This document shows positions 47,950-60,201 of a stretch of DNA of 64,000 nucleotides, in pieces. Where the stretch lies: the NCBI GenBank assembly GCA_025201765.1, contig MU623349.1, positions 310,001-374,000 on the forward strand, in the 5' to 3' direction. The first letter of the stretch is position 1. The number at the start of each line of letters is the position of its first letter. The translations under genes and the position numbers were made by a program. The stretch is from Daldinia sp. FL1419 (lineage: Eukaryota > Ascomycota > Sordariomycetes > Xylariales > Hypoxylaceae). Under the pieces are notes generated by a model. That model ran no database searches and was not told the origin of the DNA. It worked only from the letters and a program-made list of their open reading frames with translations.

Positions 47950-47988
<39 letters not shown>
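47950..47988. repeat. Homopolymer T(39)
   Basis: An uninterrupted run of 39 T. Its true length may differ, because such runs are error-prone in sequencing. Confidence 0.9.
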
Positions 47989-47989
<1 letters not shown>

Positions 47990-48280
47990 AAAAGTAATCG
48001 TCGTCGTTGGTTATCAACCAGCACCTTACTACTTACCTAGGTATTCAAGAAAAATATTCACAATTCAAAGCTAGCATTACATCTATAGAGATAAAACCAT
48101 TAAGTCGATATCTTGATTCCTCATCTTGCTAAATGATCATATCACGGCATAATATTATAGATTTCCCCTGCATTTGTAAGACCAAAGTGGCATCAAAAAG
48201 CGCCTGTAATATAACCAGGACCAGGCAGGTCATGTAACGGAAGCAGGGTGCTATGTCTCGTCAAGCAGCCCGCTTCCCTT

Positions 48281-48321
48281 CTTTTCTTTTCTTTTCTTTT
48301 CTCTTCTCTTTTCTTCTCTTT
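48281..48321. repeat. CTTTT pyrimidine repeat
   Basis: About four CTTTT units followed by CTCTT/CTTCT variants, read directly. Confidence 0.85.
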
Positions 48322-48370
48322 TTAGTTTCTCGGTCTCAATCTTATCTTCCCCAGTTCCAAAAAGCCCCAA

Positions 48371-48392
48371 GCGCCGCGCCGCGCCGCGCCGC
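48371..48392. repeat. GCGCC tandem repeat
   Basis: Four units of GCGCC plus two bases, very GC-rich against the AT-leaning surroundings. Confidence 0.85.
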
Positions 48393-48650
48393 ATAGTCAT
48401 CTGCTTTCGTTATCCGTGAGGAGTAAGTAAAAGGGTATCTTTAAAGCGAGGGCAGAAAGCGAATAAAAACAAAACATCATTACGCGAAATGAATAAAGCC
48501 TCTCCAATTCCCCTAGAACTCGTCTGAGTTAAGATCCGTGTTGTAAGACGTCGGAGAAAACTACCGTTCTCGTCCAAATTATATAGCAGAAACGAAAGGC
48601 GAGGAGCGGTTGCTCCGTCCCTTATGGTTTGCCTATCTCGTCCTATTCGC

Positions 48651-51153
48651 CTAGACCGTAATATTCATAGCCCTTCTTCCTTCGGCTTCCTCGACTGGGA
48701 AGCCAAATACGAGCTTGAATAAGTCCCGTAAAAATCCGTATTGGCTTGAGCGTTGCGTCATCCAGTCCACGCTCTTGGCAACATCGACTGCAGAGACGCG
48801 TTTCCCACGTGATGGTAGCGCTGTAGCTTGTCGAAAGGGCAAATCGACTACTACTAGGTTTTTGTAACTCTGCAAGAGCGCCGCGTGGCTTGACAACGAG
48901 CCGAAGGATCCGTTTGGTAACGATTTCACAAAGGCTTGCAACGATGCTGCGCTGTTGTGATGATGCCCGTCTGGCCCGCTGCTCTCACGCGAGAAGCCGA
49001 CATTCAACGCCGCCTTGAGAATTAACACCTTTATGCGTGTGATGTTGGGATCCTCATTCGTGGTCGCTGTTGTGGCTGTGCTAGACGTTCTTTGGCTACT
49101 TTGCGAGTAGCTCGAGAAGTTCGAGGCGCTGCTAGACCACCTTCCACCTCTATTACTTTCCGTTCCTAGGACCAAGATGTTGGGCACTTGTGGTGATTCG
49201 GTATCGGGAGAAACTGGTGTGTCCTCGAACTCGGTCACGGGTGTCTCTGGCACAGGTGGTGGTTTCCGCATTACCTTCGCCCCTTGGGAAGAGTGATTCT
49301 TAAGACTGCCCGTCTTTGAGCGGTTCGAAGCTCTGCTCTCTCGCCCCTCTGCCATTTCAGCTAACTCCCGTTCCCGATTGTATGAGAAAAAATTTGTCTG
49401 GCTAGGACGCGGTGTCCCTCTGTCGGGTCGGATCTGCGTCCATCCTTCCCTAAATATGTCGCAGAGTTCCCAACATGCTTGGACTGCCGAGCCGAGAAGT
49501 TCGCTATCCGGTGCCCTCCTGTCCCTCTTACTCTGCCGTAGGCTGAATAGCATTTCTGCAAGAGACCAGCAGGCGGACAGGAGCGAATCCGTCTCCTCAC
49601 CTAACTCTCCACGCTGCTTCATAAGCCGATGACATAACGTAATGTAGAAATCTAGAGTTCGCTCCCGGAAAGCCTCTGGAAGAACCCGATCACCCTGCGC
49701 ACTATATAAACTATAGCGTTGTTAGTATAACCACCTCAAGCCATTATAAATCGATGAACTAACTGGTTATTGAGCTCGAAGCTCACGCGTAAAACAGAAT
49801 CCGAGACCTCGTCCTTGCGTTGCCGTATATCGAAGAGAGCCTGGCAGAAATCTCGGCATAGATCCAGATTTTGACGGACGTTAAACGACTCTTCAACTTC
49901 ATCACGGTTGTTGTATAACCGCTGGCATAACTTCCAGCAACACTTCCAAGCTCTTTCATGGCCATCAGGGGTCCCGGACGTGCTGAACACCCTTTCTCGA
50001 TGATGGGTGCTGAGGCTAGCTAGGGTATTGCACAGGGTCCAACATTCTTGCAGGGCTGTTTCTAATGACTTGATTTCCATATCTTCGCTGTCCTGCTCCC
50101 GGACAGATGTGACGTACTCATCATCATAGCTTTCTAAATAAGGTTCAGCATCCGTTTCTGGTTCCCTTGATTCCGGGATCACTAGCGAGCCGTTAGCTAC
50201 CGTGTTAAGATAATCAGAAGGGCTGTTATGCTAACGTTCGAGGCTGCTAGCGCTGCTGGATCGTACTCTCGAAGACTCGCTCATTATTTCCTGGAGATCT
50301 TGAGCCCTGGGTGTTGCACTATCGATGCTATACCTGACGGGTTTGACATCTGTTGATAGAGGAGGTGGTGTTGGTAGACCAGGAGCTTTATACTACAGGA
50401 GTCAGCTTTCATCTTGACTGTTCTCAGAAAGGATTTACCTTCTGAACTTTTCCACTAGCAGGTAGGAACGCAGAATCCTCGGTTTTTGAAGAGACGGAAG
50501 ACTTGGGCGATGTCTTCTCTGCCGATTCTGAGTATTTTGGCGAGTTATCGGCGGTTTTCTGCGATGCCGGGTCAATGGGATATTTACTAGGGCCTCAAAT
50601 TAACGACTCACCCAACTCCGGAAGCTTTCCGGGGCATGTATGACTGATATCGCCTCTTCGTTTGTTGTCTGACGTACTTGGTCGGGAATATTCGTCCTAA
50701 GCATCAGCAGCTAGCTCAAAGTTAGCATTGTTCTAGGTGACTTCCTGCCTCAAACCACCAACCTGGGGCTGCTGATTAGTGTCCGCTGTAGTGGATTGGG
50801 ATCGAACCTCATCAGATGCTTCGTCATCTATTTCTGTTACCTCAGTACCGACGGATGTAACTGGCGAAGGGCCGACAATATCACTTGGGCTCATAAGATA
50901 ATTAGCGGAGGATGGCCGGGCAAGGGCAGATGACGGGCGGAGGGAACCGGACTCTACAGAGCCAGTGGACCTGATTCATGTGAGCTTTAATCCCCGACGG
51001 CGGTATTTAGGATAAATTGACAACGGACATTGGACGATACTGTGAGTGAGGAGCAGCAGACGACTCCGACGAAGATATAGACATCTCCATGTGTGGCGAG
51101 AAAGTAGATATTATACTCCCGGTTGATGATCTTAACGGAGCTTCGAGGGCCAT
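48651..51153 (-). CDS. DUF7624-type fungal protein of unknown function
   Basis: Seven exons: 51153-51041, 50970-50763, 50710-50612, 50558-50439, 50392-50236, 50196-49764 and 49710-48651; 729 residues, all junctions in phase. The first 240 residues are Ser/Pro-rich and disordered, with NEEAISVIHAPESFRSW as an island of conserved look. The middle domain has ECWTLCNTLASLSTHHRERVF, WKCCWKLCQRLYNNRDEVEE and LDLCRDFCQALFDIRQ. It joins to RERTLDFYITLCHRLMKQR across intron 6, which has a TACTAAC branch site. I recall this block as DUF7624 in Eurotiales and other fungi; function is unknown. The tail after about 480 is Ser-rich with PPPVPETPVTEF (SH3-ligand-like) and ends in a second folded stretch. 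A second acceptor at 49702 would remove three residues. The exact first exon is the least certain part. Confidence 0.8.
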
Positions 51154-54100
51154 GGCTGACTTAGCAATGCTGGGATATGCTGGCCGCGGTGCAGGTCCGG
51201 CGGCGTTAAAAAGAACAACTGCCTTAGGAGCGCTTGATAGCGGCTCTCACACAAATGTATTGCGGCCAAGAATGCAGTGGCGCGCTTATGATCCACGCGG
51301 CGATAGATAGATACGTATACCACGTATTGCGGTCGCGCAATGGGTCTGATCTGGGTCCTGCAACGGTCAAATCGAGGGGACCCGGGGAAGCGACCTGGCG
51401 TAGAGCTCGACGGATAAGGGAAGATGAATAGGTTCACGAAAAGGCGGAACAGGATTTGGATCAATCGCAGTTCTTAACGCTACCGGGTATTAAACCGATC
51501 GACTATGCGACATACAGACCAAGAACCAACGACTTGGTCGCTTCTACGAAAGAAGATCCGTAGAAGTGCGAGACAGGGGTGAAAGATCAGATGTACGGGT
51601 TTTCAAGGCGACGGAGTTCGACGTAACTGGACAGATTGAACGTGGTGGGCTAGGTTGATTCAATTGCTGGTCCGAAGGAGGAGGGGCTACGAAGGACATC
51701 AGCGTGAGATTTGTCGAGGGAGCTCCACTGCGACCCAAAGGACGTGGAGCGCACCTGCAGAGAAAAAGAAGCCTAGGTATACAGGTAAGGTATCCTAAGG
51801 TATCCTGGTATAGTAGTAGAGCTAACCACCCACCCTACCTTAGGGCTCCTTCGAGGCTGAATTGGATTCGCAGACTGAGAAATGATAACTATCCAGATGA
51901 GGCAACTATAGGATAGCTATAGGATGTACAAGAAGTACGATATCGCGATCCAGAATAAAAACAAGCGCGGGTTGGGGGAAGGATGCCGGTGAGGGGGAAG
52001 AATCCTGATTTCGCCGTTCTACTACCTAAGTAGGTAACTTCTGGTGGTACGGAGGCTCTTTAGTTGTCTTAATGATGATGCTTTCGGGTAGAGTTGAACA
52101 GCTTACTCTGGTTTGGCTACCACCTTTGCGCTGTCCCGTTTCCAGCCTGCAGATGCGCGTCTTAAACTCTTTTGCACTTCTCGAGCGCAGCTTTTCAACC
52201 AGTAGGGAGATAACAAGGGAGGGAGTCGGATGGTGGGCTGCAGGGGGGACGAGACAGGGGTTTCGGCGCTTAAGCCACGGACGGGTCGCTTCAAACCAGC
52301 GAGTCACGAGAGAGCACCACGATCTCTAGTACCCTAGTCCAAGACTCGGAGAATGAGTTATTAACCCACTTCATCCCAGTGATATCGGGGTAAAAGGGCA
52401 CAAAGCGCAAAAAAACACGACGAGCCCTAGGCTCACCGTCGTAGCTCACGATGATGTAGCCAATGAATTGACGATACGATAGTGCAAGCCAAATGCAATA
52501 GGCTCCATATTTGCATTTTCCCCTCGCTTCCCTCGGCTTGTATCACGACAGTTGATACTGTTGCTAATACTTTGCGTAACCGTCTTGGTTTGATATGGTT
52601 TTAGACGATGTGAATACGCAGTTGCATATATTTTCCTGTGGATGAAACGGGTAAAACAAATCGGTGTACCCAAGACAGCTGGTCTCAACATAAGGGACCG
52701 TGAGTTCGCCTGCTGACCAGGTAAATTTCAGATATCCCGATATCATCACAAGGCTGCCCAATATGCTGTATCATATTCCATACCTAGGTACATACATACC
52801 ATATCTACTAGGTTAGAGCACTCGTTGCGTGAGAAAAGAAAAACGCCCGTGCAAAAAGTTGCGAGTATTTCATGCATCACAAGAACCAATCCTTGGAGAA
52901 AACCCGGTATGATAGTGTTCCCGAAGATCTGGTACCGCGTCTTTTATTAGCTCGAACTGGGTCTACCCATGTGGGCCGAAAAGGATAATTGGCGTACGAG
53001 TGTCGAGAGGGTGTGTGCACCTTGCTGCTAGGCTGGGCCGATCACGTATTGCGGGCCTCGACACTGCATAGGTACATATCCGTACAAGCAGGGCAGGCTA
53101 TGGTGCTTCTCGAATGGCCATCAAAGCCGTGTTGGGCTCGGTATGCCGAATCCCCTAGCATCATAGTATCAATAAGGAAAGAAATCTAACCGATATGGAA
53201 AACGATGCTCGCTAGGATTCATACCTCAGATACCCAGGCAGGTAAGTTTCCCCTTAATGGCACCGCCGGAGCCGACGACAAATGCGCAAATGTACAAAAA
53301 CGGCTGGTTTGATCGCCCGTTTAGTCCTACGAGCTGGGTTGTTGGGGGTCTTGATTTCTTTACGGCCGGTTCCCATGTTTTGCTTCTCAGGTGAGTAACC
53401 ATTGATATTACTATAGACTGGAATACTATAAAATGCAGTGATGGGGCCAATTTGTTGGCCAGCTATTCTTATCGGGCTGAAGTTCACGGATGCTAAACTT
53501 GCTTTAAAAAAAAAAAAAAAATCCGCTTACGTTGCAGTAAGAAAAAGGTGTAGGTTGCAAGACCGTTGACGGGTTTGGAAGTCGGGCCAATCGTCTGCTA
53601 CGTAAGGTAAACGATACTTCGAACTATTAGTCGTCGACCTTTCCCTACTTAATTTAGCTTCCTTTTGAGTTAGAGTTACTTGGGGTACCTGTCTATCGTT
53701 TTTATTGGTTGAATTCGAAGTTTACCACTGACCATCACGCAAGGCAACTAACCTAATTAACAGGTTAGGTTAGGTACATGTAGTACTTATACCACTTGAT
53801 TTTGTATAAGTGGCCTCATAATTTAATATCTAGAGTAGAGTGTACATGTATATGATGGTATTTAATACCTAAGTCCATGCGTACCAACTGGCGAATCCAA
53901 GTTGTAAAATATTTTGCACTTCTATATGACCCGAATGCAGGCTTTGGTTAGCCCGTCGAAACGCCGAAACGTCATATTATCGTATTTCTTAAGTTCAGCT
54001 ACCTACCTAACCTAGGTAGGTATGTATCCCTCACATCTAGTGTATTTCATGTGAGATCCACATTCGCTTATCCATTGGGGGCTCTTTCCAAAACGTGGTG

Positions 54101-55169
54101 TTGGATGTGCATAGGCGCCGTGATACCAACCTGCATACAGTTTGCTGTATGTAAAAGCTAGGTACTCCTTGTTACTACAATCCTACATTTGGTTTTTCTT
54201 TTCTATTAATTTAGGTGCTGCTTAATAATTTAGAAAGAATTACTTGCATGGAAGTATGTACTATACAAATCTACGAATTTACCTTTTTTATTAGAAATAG
54301 GGTCTATTTTCGCATGGGATTGTTTAACTACCTCTTAGCTATTGCATATAATATGAATTTCCGTATAACTGGGTAGTTAAGAGGATATTTGTAGCTAAGA
54401 ACGTATAGGAACAGTAATACACGTTGGAAATCTTTGCCATGTAGGATGTTGGAACATGGATATATCTATTAGCGTCAAAAAGGCACGTTTGCTTTTCAAG
54501 GGATAAACCTATACGTAAATATGCGGTCACTAAGAAGGATTTGACGCCGGTCAAGTTAGTAGTATAGAATGAATGCAAATAACTACGTAGCGCTTGTGGC
54601 TGCTCTGGCTGTTCTGGCAAACGCCACTTGTGAAGGCCAACGTGGCACTATCGCTTAAATCTACTGAACCCGCTCTTCTGCATCTCTCCGCTGAAAGAAG
54701 GACTTCGATCGATGCCTTGCTTCGTTCTTTGGGCTGTAGTGTTTTTTCGCCGGTCGTAATATGACTCGTCACCTGGCAATCTGCGGCCCGAAGGCTTAGG
54801 ACAAACAAAGAAAATAAACATCGTGAAAACGTTGGCAAGGGTTTAAGATTGGCGTAGAGGCGAAGTGGGAAGTTGCCGCGGCTAACATGCATGGCGTTCT
54901 TCTTTGCGGCTATTTAGCATGGCTCCAGACCATATAGATCGACCCTTCGCGTATAAATCGCAAGCGGGTCTGGCCTGCTTGAGCCTCAAGAATTATTTAT
55001 CGGCAGGGGCGTCTCCAATATCCAAAGCAGATAAATTCATATTGCAGTCTGTCTAAACTCTTGCGACGCCACTTAAGCGGTCTCGGTACGCCATCCTAGA
55101 ACTGCCAGCCCAACGCCATAGAATGCAAATTTTTGTGGTAATCATCCCCGTCAGCTGAATCACCAAACT
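51154..55169. other. 4-kb spacer upstream of the DUF7624-type gene
   Basis: No supportable gene. Open frames at 52026-52329 and 53226-53487 overlap on opposite strands without motifs. It has TACCTAGGTA at 52781-52790, an A(17) run near 53505-53521, and AT-leaning DNA at 53700-54350. A 29-codon ATG frame at 54569-54658 (+) reads like a signal peptide but is too short to accept as a gene. Confidence 0.5.
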
Positions 55170-55571
55170 TCACCTATTCTGCAGCTGCATCTTCTTCTCG
55201 TTTCGTCCGTCGGGGGTGTACCTTGTGCATATGTTAGAGCATCCTCCTCAAATATAACTCGATCCTGCGGGCGTTTAGTCTTACTTTAGGAGCTTCTCAA
55301 TGAGATCGACATGGGTCATGATCATTCGGCGGCAGCAGTATCGCTTCAATCCTAGTGAGTCCATAGCATCGCTTTATCTATTAGCATCAGGCGTGTATAG
55401 GAAGGATAGAAGTAACCGACCCATCCGGGACACCTTCATCTATGAGCTTGAGATATCGCTCCCAGAGATCTCCTGTTACCTGTTTGTCTTTCGGTCAATA
55501 CAAAGGCGATCCAACCGAGGAATAACAATGCCCACCTTCCCGCAGGAAAAGCACCTAATGGGTATAATCAT
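55170..55571 (-). CDS. RPB10: RNA polymerases I, II and III subunit RPABC5 (Rpb10)
   Basis: Four small exons, 55571-55536, 55479-55421, 55371-55285 and 55221-55170; 77 residues. Rpb10 is a zinc-binding subunit shared by all three nuclear RNA polymerases and needed for their assembly. It starts MIIPIRCFSCGK, continues GDLWERYL, and has the invariant KRYCCRRM and THVDLIEKLLKY blocks. The four zinc ligands are present: Cys7, Cys10, Cys44 and Cys45. Usual family length is 65-80. Introns are 56, 49 and 63 bases, and every junction is fixed by conserved protein sequence. Exon 4 gives a basic, charged tail (TPDGRNEKK). Intron 1 has a GTGGGC donor, weaker than usual. No single frame is longer than about 30 codons, so ordinary open-frame scans miss the gene. 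Confidence 0.95.
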
Positions 55572-55959
55572 GCTGTAAGATGAAAGCGCGTGTCTCGTAA
55601 AGTATTGTTGATGGAGTCGTTGAGTAGATGTCGTAATTCTCGAAATGCGATGGATGCGTGGTTGACCGTTGTGAAAAAAAAAGAGTGTTAAATGGCCAAT
55701 GATTGCTGAAAGAAACGTCGAAGTCGCGAAAGAGAAAGTCGAATGGAAATTTATTATCGATAAACGGATGCCAAGAAAACTTATTTAGACGGACCATGCC
55801 ACTTGAGTCACTAGCTCCATAGAAAACTCTCTTATCTTATTGCCTTATCGCGTTGTCCCGCAAAAAAATCTCGTGAACTTTTTGTTACTTTTGGTTTGTC
55901 AATTTTGGCGACGTTTAAAGCTACTAACCTTCTAACGAGCCGTAGTATTCGCTCGCAAG
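55572..55959. promoter_or_regulatory. Divergent promoter RPB10 / UTP17
   Basis: 388 bases between the two start codons. A(8) at 55673-55680 and CTAAC motifs near 55922-55935 are visible. No TATA box is obvious. Shared control of a polymerase subunit and a ribosome-biogenesis factor is inferred from arrangement. Confidence 0.6.
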
Positions 55960-58900
55960 ATGGCCCCCATAGCAATCAATGAAGTAAGCTGAAAAAATGC
56001 TGGAAAAGGAGACTATACAAAGTATCATAACGTGGCTAATCCATAGTTTTTTTTGCCTTTTTAGGATCTTATTGCGAACAAACGCAAAAGGGATGTAGAC
56101 GAGCACGGCAAAAGGAAACGACCGAAGCGAGACTCACGGAACGTCACAACGGACGAAGGAAAAGACTCGACAGCATCACCCAAGAAAACTAGCAACACGA
56201 CTAGCACAATTGACAAGTCTGAAGGTTTCGTTGCCAAAATGGAGAAGAAGCGACACCAAGCAAGACATGGAGACCACATGCAGACCTGGAAAATATCAAA
56301 GCCGATGGGCGGCCGAATCATGGATGTGGACCCTATATTGACGGAAGATGAAAAGTATGCACCAAATAGAATCTATTCAGCAAATTATGGGCGAGATTGC
56401 AGAGCCGGGAGCTAACCTGAGTGTTAGGCATTTAATACTCGCGTACAATACCTCCATCCAAGTATACTCAACAGCGGATTCTCTTCTGCTCCGAAAGATC
56501 CAGCTAGGAGAACTTGATGTGGAGGACGCACCGGGGCAAATAATGTCTATTTGCATGTCTCCGAGCTCGCCGAATCACGTATGGGTCGCTTCGTCCGACG
56601 GTCACGTCTGGTTAGTAGATTGGACGAACGGCCAAGGTTCTAAGACCTTATTCAAGCTGCCCTGTAACTTTCTCTCGGATATGTCTATCGAGCGTATCAA
56701 ATTTGGCACGGAGTCAAGGGATGTGCCATTAATTGCTATCGAACAAGGGAGGAAATGGCGCATCGTTGCTTGCGACGTGCGCCGATCCAAGTTCAAAGGC
56801 TTCTCTCCACTACTAACGCAGACGATGCCAATCTCAAATTTGCGCTCTGTTCGGGATGGATATGCTTTAGTAGCATCGGCGGATCGTACTATAGTCCTTG
56901 GTACATTAAAGGTGTCGACAGCCAAGCACGTCAACGAGCTTGAATACGAGTTCTTTACTCTTGACTGTAACGATGAGATCATATGTTTGGACGTACGGGT
57001 AACCGATCGCGTACATCTTAATCGAAAGACACAAATCGAAGCTGGCAATGAACTCGTTATAGAAATTGTTGTAGGTTGTGCTCGCGGAGCCGTATTCTTC
57101 TACAATGATATATTGCCCCAGCTCCGTCGGCTACATGGCTCTAAAGGACACCGGGGTTCTCTTCAACCACGAAAATATCACTGGCATCGTAAAGCCGTTC
57201 ATACTATTAAATGGTCACGAGATGGTATGTGATTTTTCATCCCTGGGTAGGTACTAATATTGTATTTCTAACCTGGAATGTAGGTCACTATATTATTTCC
57301 GGAGGGTCTGAATCAACACTAGTACTATGGCAGCTAGACACACAGAAGATGGATTTTCTACCCCATCTCTCTGCGACCATTGAGAATATCGTCGTTTCGA
57401 AGCGTGGCTCAGCATACGTCCTCCATTTAGACGATAATTCGGTCATCATTTTATCGACAGCAGAAATGAAGCCTACCACGTATATATCTGGGATCCAGAC
57501 ACTTATTTCCCCACAACCGCTCTCCAAAGATGACCTAGTCAGAAGAATAGGTCAATATACCCCTGATAGATTATCAAAGATACCGGCGGCAGTCAGTCCG
57601 GTAGATCCCTCCCGGATTCATTTTTGCGTAGGGAATGGGCAACGAGTGAGCCGCTCTGGAAGCGGCCCATCCACGCCAATGATACAGACGGTAGATCTCA
57701 CTACTTTGCAGGGTATCTCAAAACAAGCCTTAACAAGGACAAATCCAACGGATGTGAATACGACAGCTAAAGGTTATGCTATAACGGAACCTCGTATTAC
57801 CGGCATGGCGTATTCAGCAGACGGGAAGTGGTTTGCCACTACTGATGAGTGGCAGCCACCCTCGCGAGATGTCAATAATCTCGAAGGGTCTCCCGCTGAA
57901 AGGCGTGAGGTCTATCTGAAATTTTGGGCCGCTTCTTCAGAAGATCAGAGTCTAGAGCTCGTCTCTCGTATCAACGCGCCTCATTACACAGGCCGGAGCG
58001 AGCCCGTATATGGTTTAGCAGCGGATCCTCATGCACATCGTTTTGCTACGATAGGTGAAGACGGGGTTGTTAGACTATGGGAGCCAACAATTAGGCAACG
58101 AGATGGTGTGCTAGTCAAGGGCAGATTAGGGCGCCAGCTACATAGTTGGGCTTGTTCCCGAACTATTTACCTTCAGGAGAATGAAGAACCGATCGATTCA
58201 GATGCAGTAGCTATTAGGGGCTTCGTGCGAGGCTCGGGCGCAGTTTCTTTCTCCGAAGATGGGTCTACTATAATATGCGCTATCGGAACTGCCCACGGCT
58301 CGGCAATCCACGTCATTGACACGGAGTCTGGTAAGATCCGAAACTCCATCGACGGACTAATAACTGGTGAAATTCGCGATGTCAAAGTCTTGTCTTCATC
58401 CTTAATCGTGCTTTCGGATCGCCTCATCATATACGATCTAGTCTCCGATGAGCTATTATACGGCGTCCAACTGAAGGGAAACAATAATTCCCCTGACCAA
58501 AGTGCAACTATCTTGACGCATATGGCAGTCGACTCCAAGACTTCAACATTTGCAGTGGCAGTTTCTCGGGGTAAGCCTAGTTCTCCGTTCCTCACTTCCG
58601 AATTGGCCATATTCTCCCCATATCGAAGCGAACCAGAGATAATCCAAAGGTTCCCATACCCAATCACGTCAGTCGTATCCTCAGCTGGGTCCAGTGGTTA
58701 TCTCGTCCTAGACTCAGCTGCTCAGCTATGGTCAGTCAGCGAAGGCATGGACACTAAATCCCTCGCCTTTGCTCAACCACTAGTTGATCTCAATCTTGAC
58801 CAAGTGAGCGCTGAGGAGTCTCGTGAAGATAGACCATCTTTGGCACTGCTCTCCGGACAAGACGATGAAGCCGCAAGCGGGGACGAAATGGATATTGACA

Positions 58901-59082
58901 TGCCAGACATCACGGCCAACGGGGATGAAGCCTATCCGGTCGTTATCCCGCCGCAAAAGCTTTCAGATCTATTCGATACCGCTCCGGCGTTTGCTATGCC
59001 ACCAATCGAGGATATGTTTTACCAGGTCACGAAACTATTTTCAAACTCGGCTGTTCCAGCATCGCAATTACTGTCTACTTAA
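55960..59082 (+). CDS. UTP17: U3 snoRNP / t-UTP WD40 protein Utp17 (Nan1, WDR75 orthologue)
   Basis: Four exons, 55960-55983 (24 bases), 56065-56354, 56428-57224 and 57284-59082; 969 residues. Utp17 is a subunit of the t-UTP/UtpA complex that links rDNA transcription with 18S pre-rRNA processing in the nucleolus. Exons 1-2 give a Lys/Arg-rich nuclear-targeting N-terminus. Two WD40 propellers follow. Readable blades include VWVASSDGHVWLVDW, HWHRKAVHTIKWSRDG joined to HYIISGGSESTLVLWQ across intron 3, and FATIGEDGVVRLWEP. An acidic stretch (DDEAASGDEMDIDMPD) and a C-terminal PAFAMPPIEDMFYQV motif end the protein. The usual length for this family is about 850-980. A start inside exon 2 would lose only eight residues. 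WD40 assignment is firm; orthology rests on architecture and the tail motif. Confidence 0.88.
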
Positions 59083-60201
59083 AATAAAGATATCAACTCG
59101 AAGACGCATGCGACGTATACTATCGATATGTACCATTGGCTCTTCCACGAGTACTCCATGTACGGAGCTCAATACCCGAAAAAGATGAGCCCCGGGCCCT
59201 ATTCCTCCGATAACCTGTCAAGCGCTATTTCCATTATCTAAAGGGGGACTCTATAAGTCAAGCTTGAAACTTGAGTGGCTAAGAACCACTTACGGAATAC
59301 CTAAGGGCTTTTCCTTTTCAAGACCAGTCCAAGATAATATCAGATCCACTTAACATATCAATAGGTCACGACTATAAACTAAGACCACTGGATTTGGACG
59401 TGGACCAGATTGGATCAGATGCATCAAGGCGCACGGAGTGTATGTATTTATGAGTGAAGACTCGTTTCACTTCTGTCAATTATGTATGGCAGATCATAGG
59501 GGATAGCAAAAATTATGTGAATACCAAAGTTACCTTTTACTTAAACCGCAACGTAAAACCCTTTTCGTTCCGGTATCCGTATTTGAGGTCTTGCAGTATA
59601 ACGGGATACATTTCTTCTCTTTCTTTTCCCGCTCCTAGTTATCATTGTATTTTTCTTTTTTACATACCCTACCTATCCCAAAAAGTTCAGCGAGAACCCA
59701 TCACCATCCACTCTTCCGAAGTCTACTATACTAAGAGTCCTTAAGGTAAAAGACTATCGACCTGATTGGCCGAAACCACGATTACATTCCGTAAGGGGTA
59801 TATACTAAACTTCCGCAAATTCTAATTGGTGGGTGCTTTCTATTATAGCCTCAACTAGATGCTAAGCATACCTGTTCGCGCGTCATACTTTCTTCAATAT
59901 ATAGAAATTATAAATGGTGAATATTGTATTGACACCTAGAGACATACATAAAACGCTCTAGAATATTTAGAAAAAAATTTTTACATACACTCTAGTTCTA
60001 GCAGAGCGACCATGGAAGCATATGATATTATTCCGGTCATATATTAATATCTTAAATAAAGACAGGAGTAGATAATAAACGCTTCAAATAGCCTCAAAAC
60101 AGTTAAACCCTAATATCATAACTTTTGTAAGACATTGTCGAATAATCTCCCGAAAAGAGGCTGCTGCCTCCTCTCGATGTCCTCAAATACCCCCCCTACA
60201 C
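59083..60201. other. Convergent spacer UTP17 / GMC gene
   Basis: 1.1 kb without a supportable gene. An AT-leaning stretch at 59870-60110 and the 3' ends of both neighbours are here. The frame at 59454-59744 has no motif. Confidence 0.55.

Larger units (their letters stand above)
47359..48650. other. Convergent spacer with homopolymer and simple repeats
   Basis: 1.3 kb between convergent genes, without a supportable gene. It contains T(39) at 47950-47988, TACCTAGGTA at 48034-48043, a CTTTT-type tract (48281-48321) and GCGCC units (48371-48392). Confidence 0.6.
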
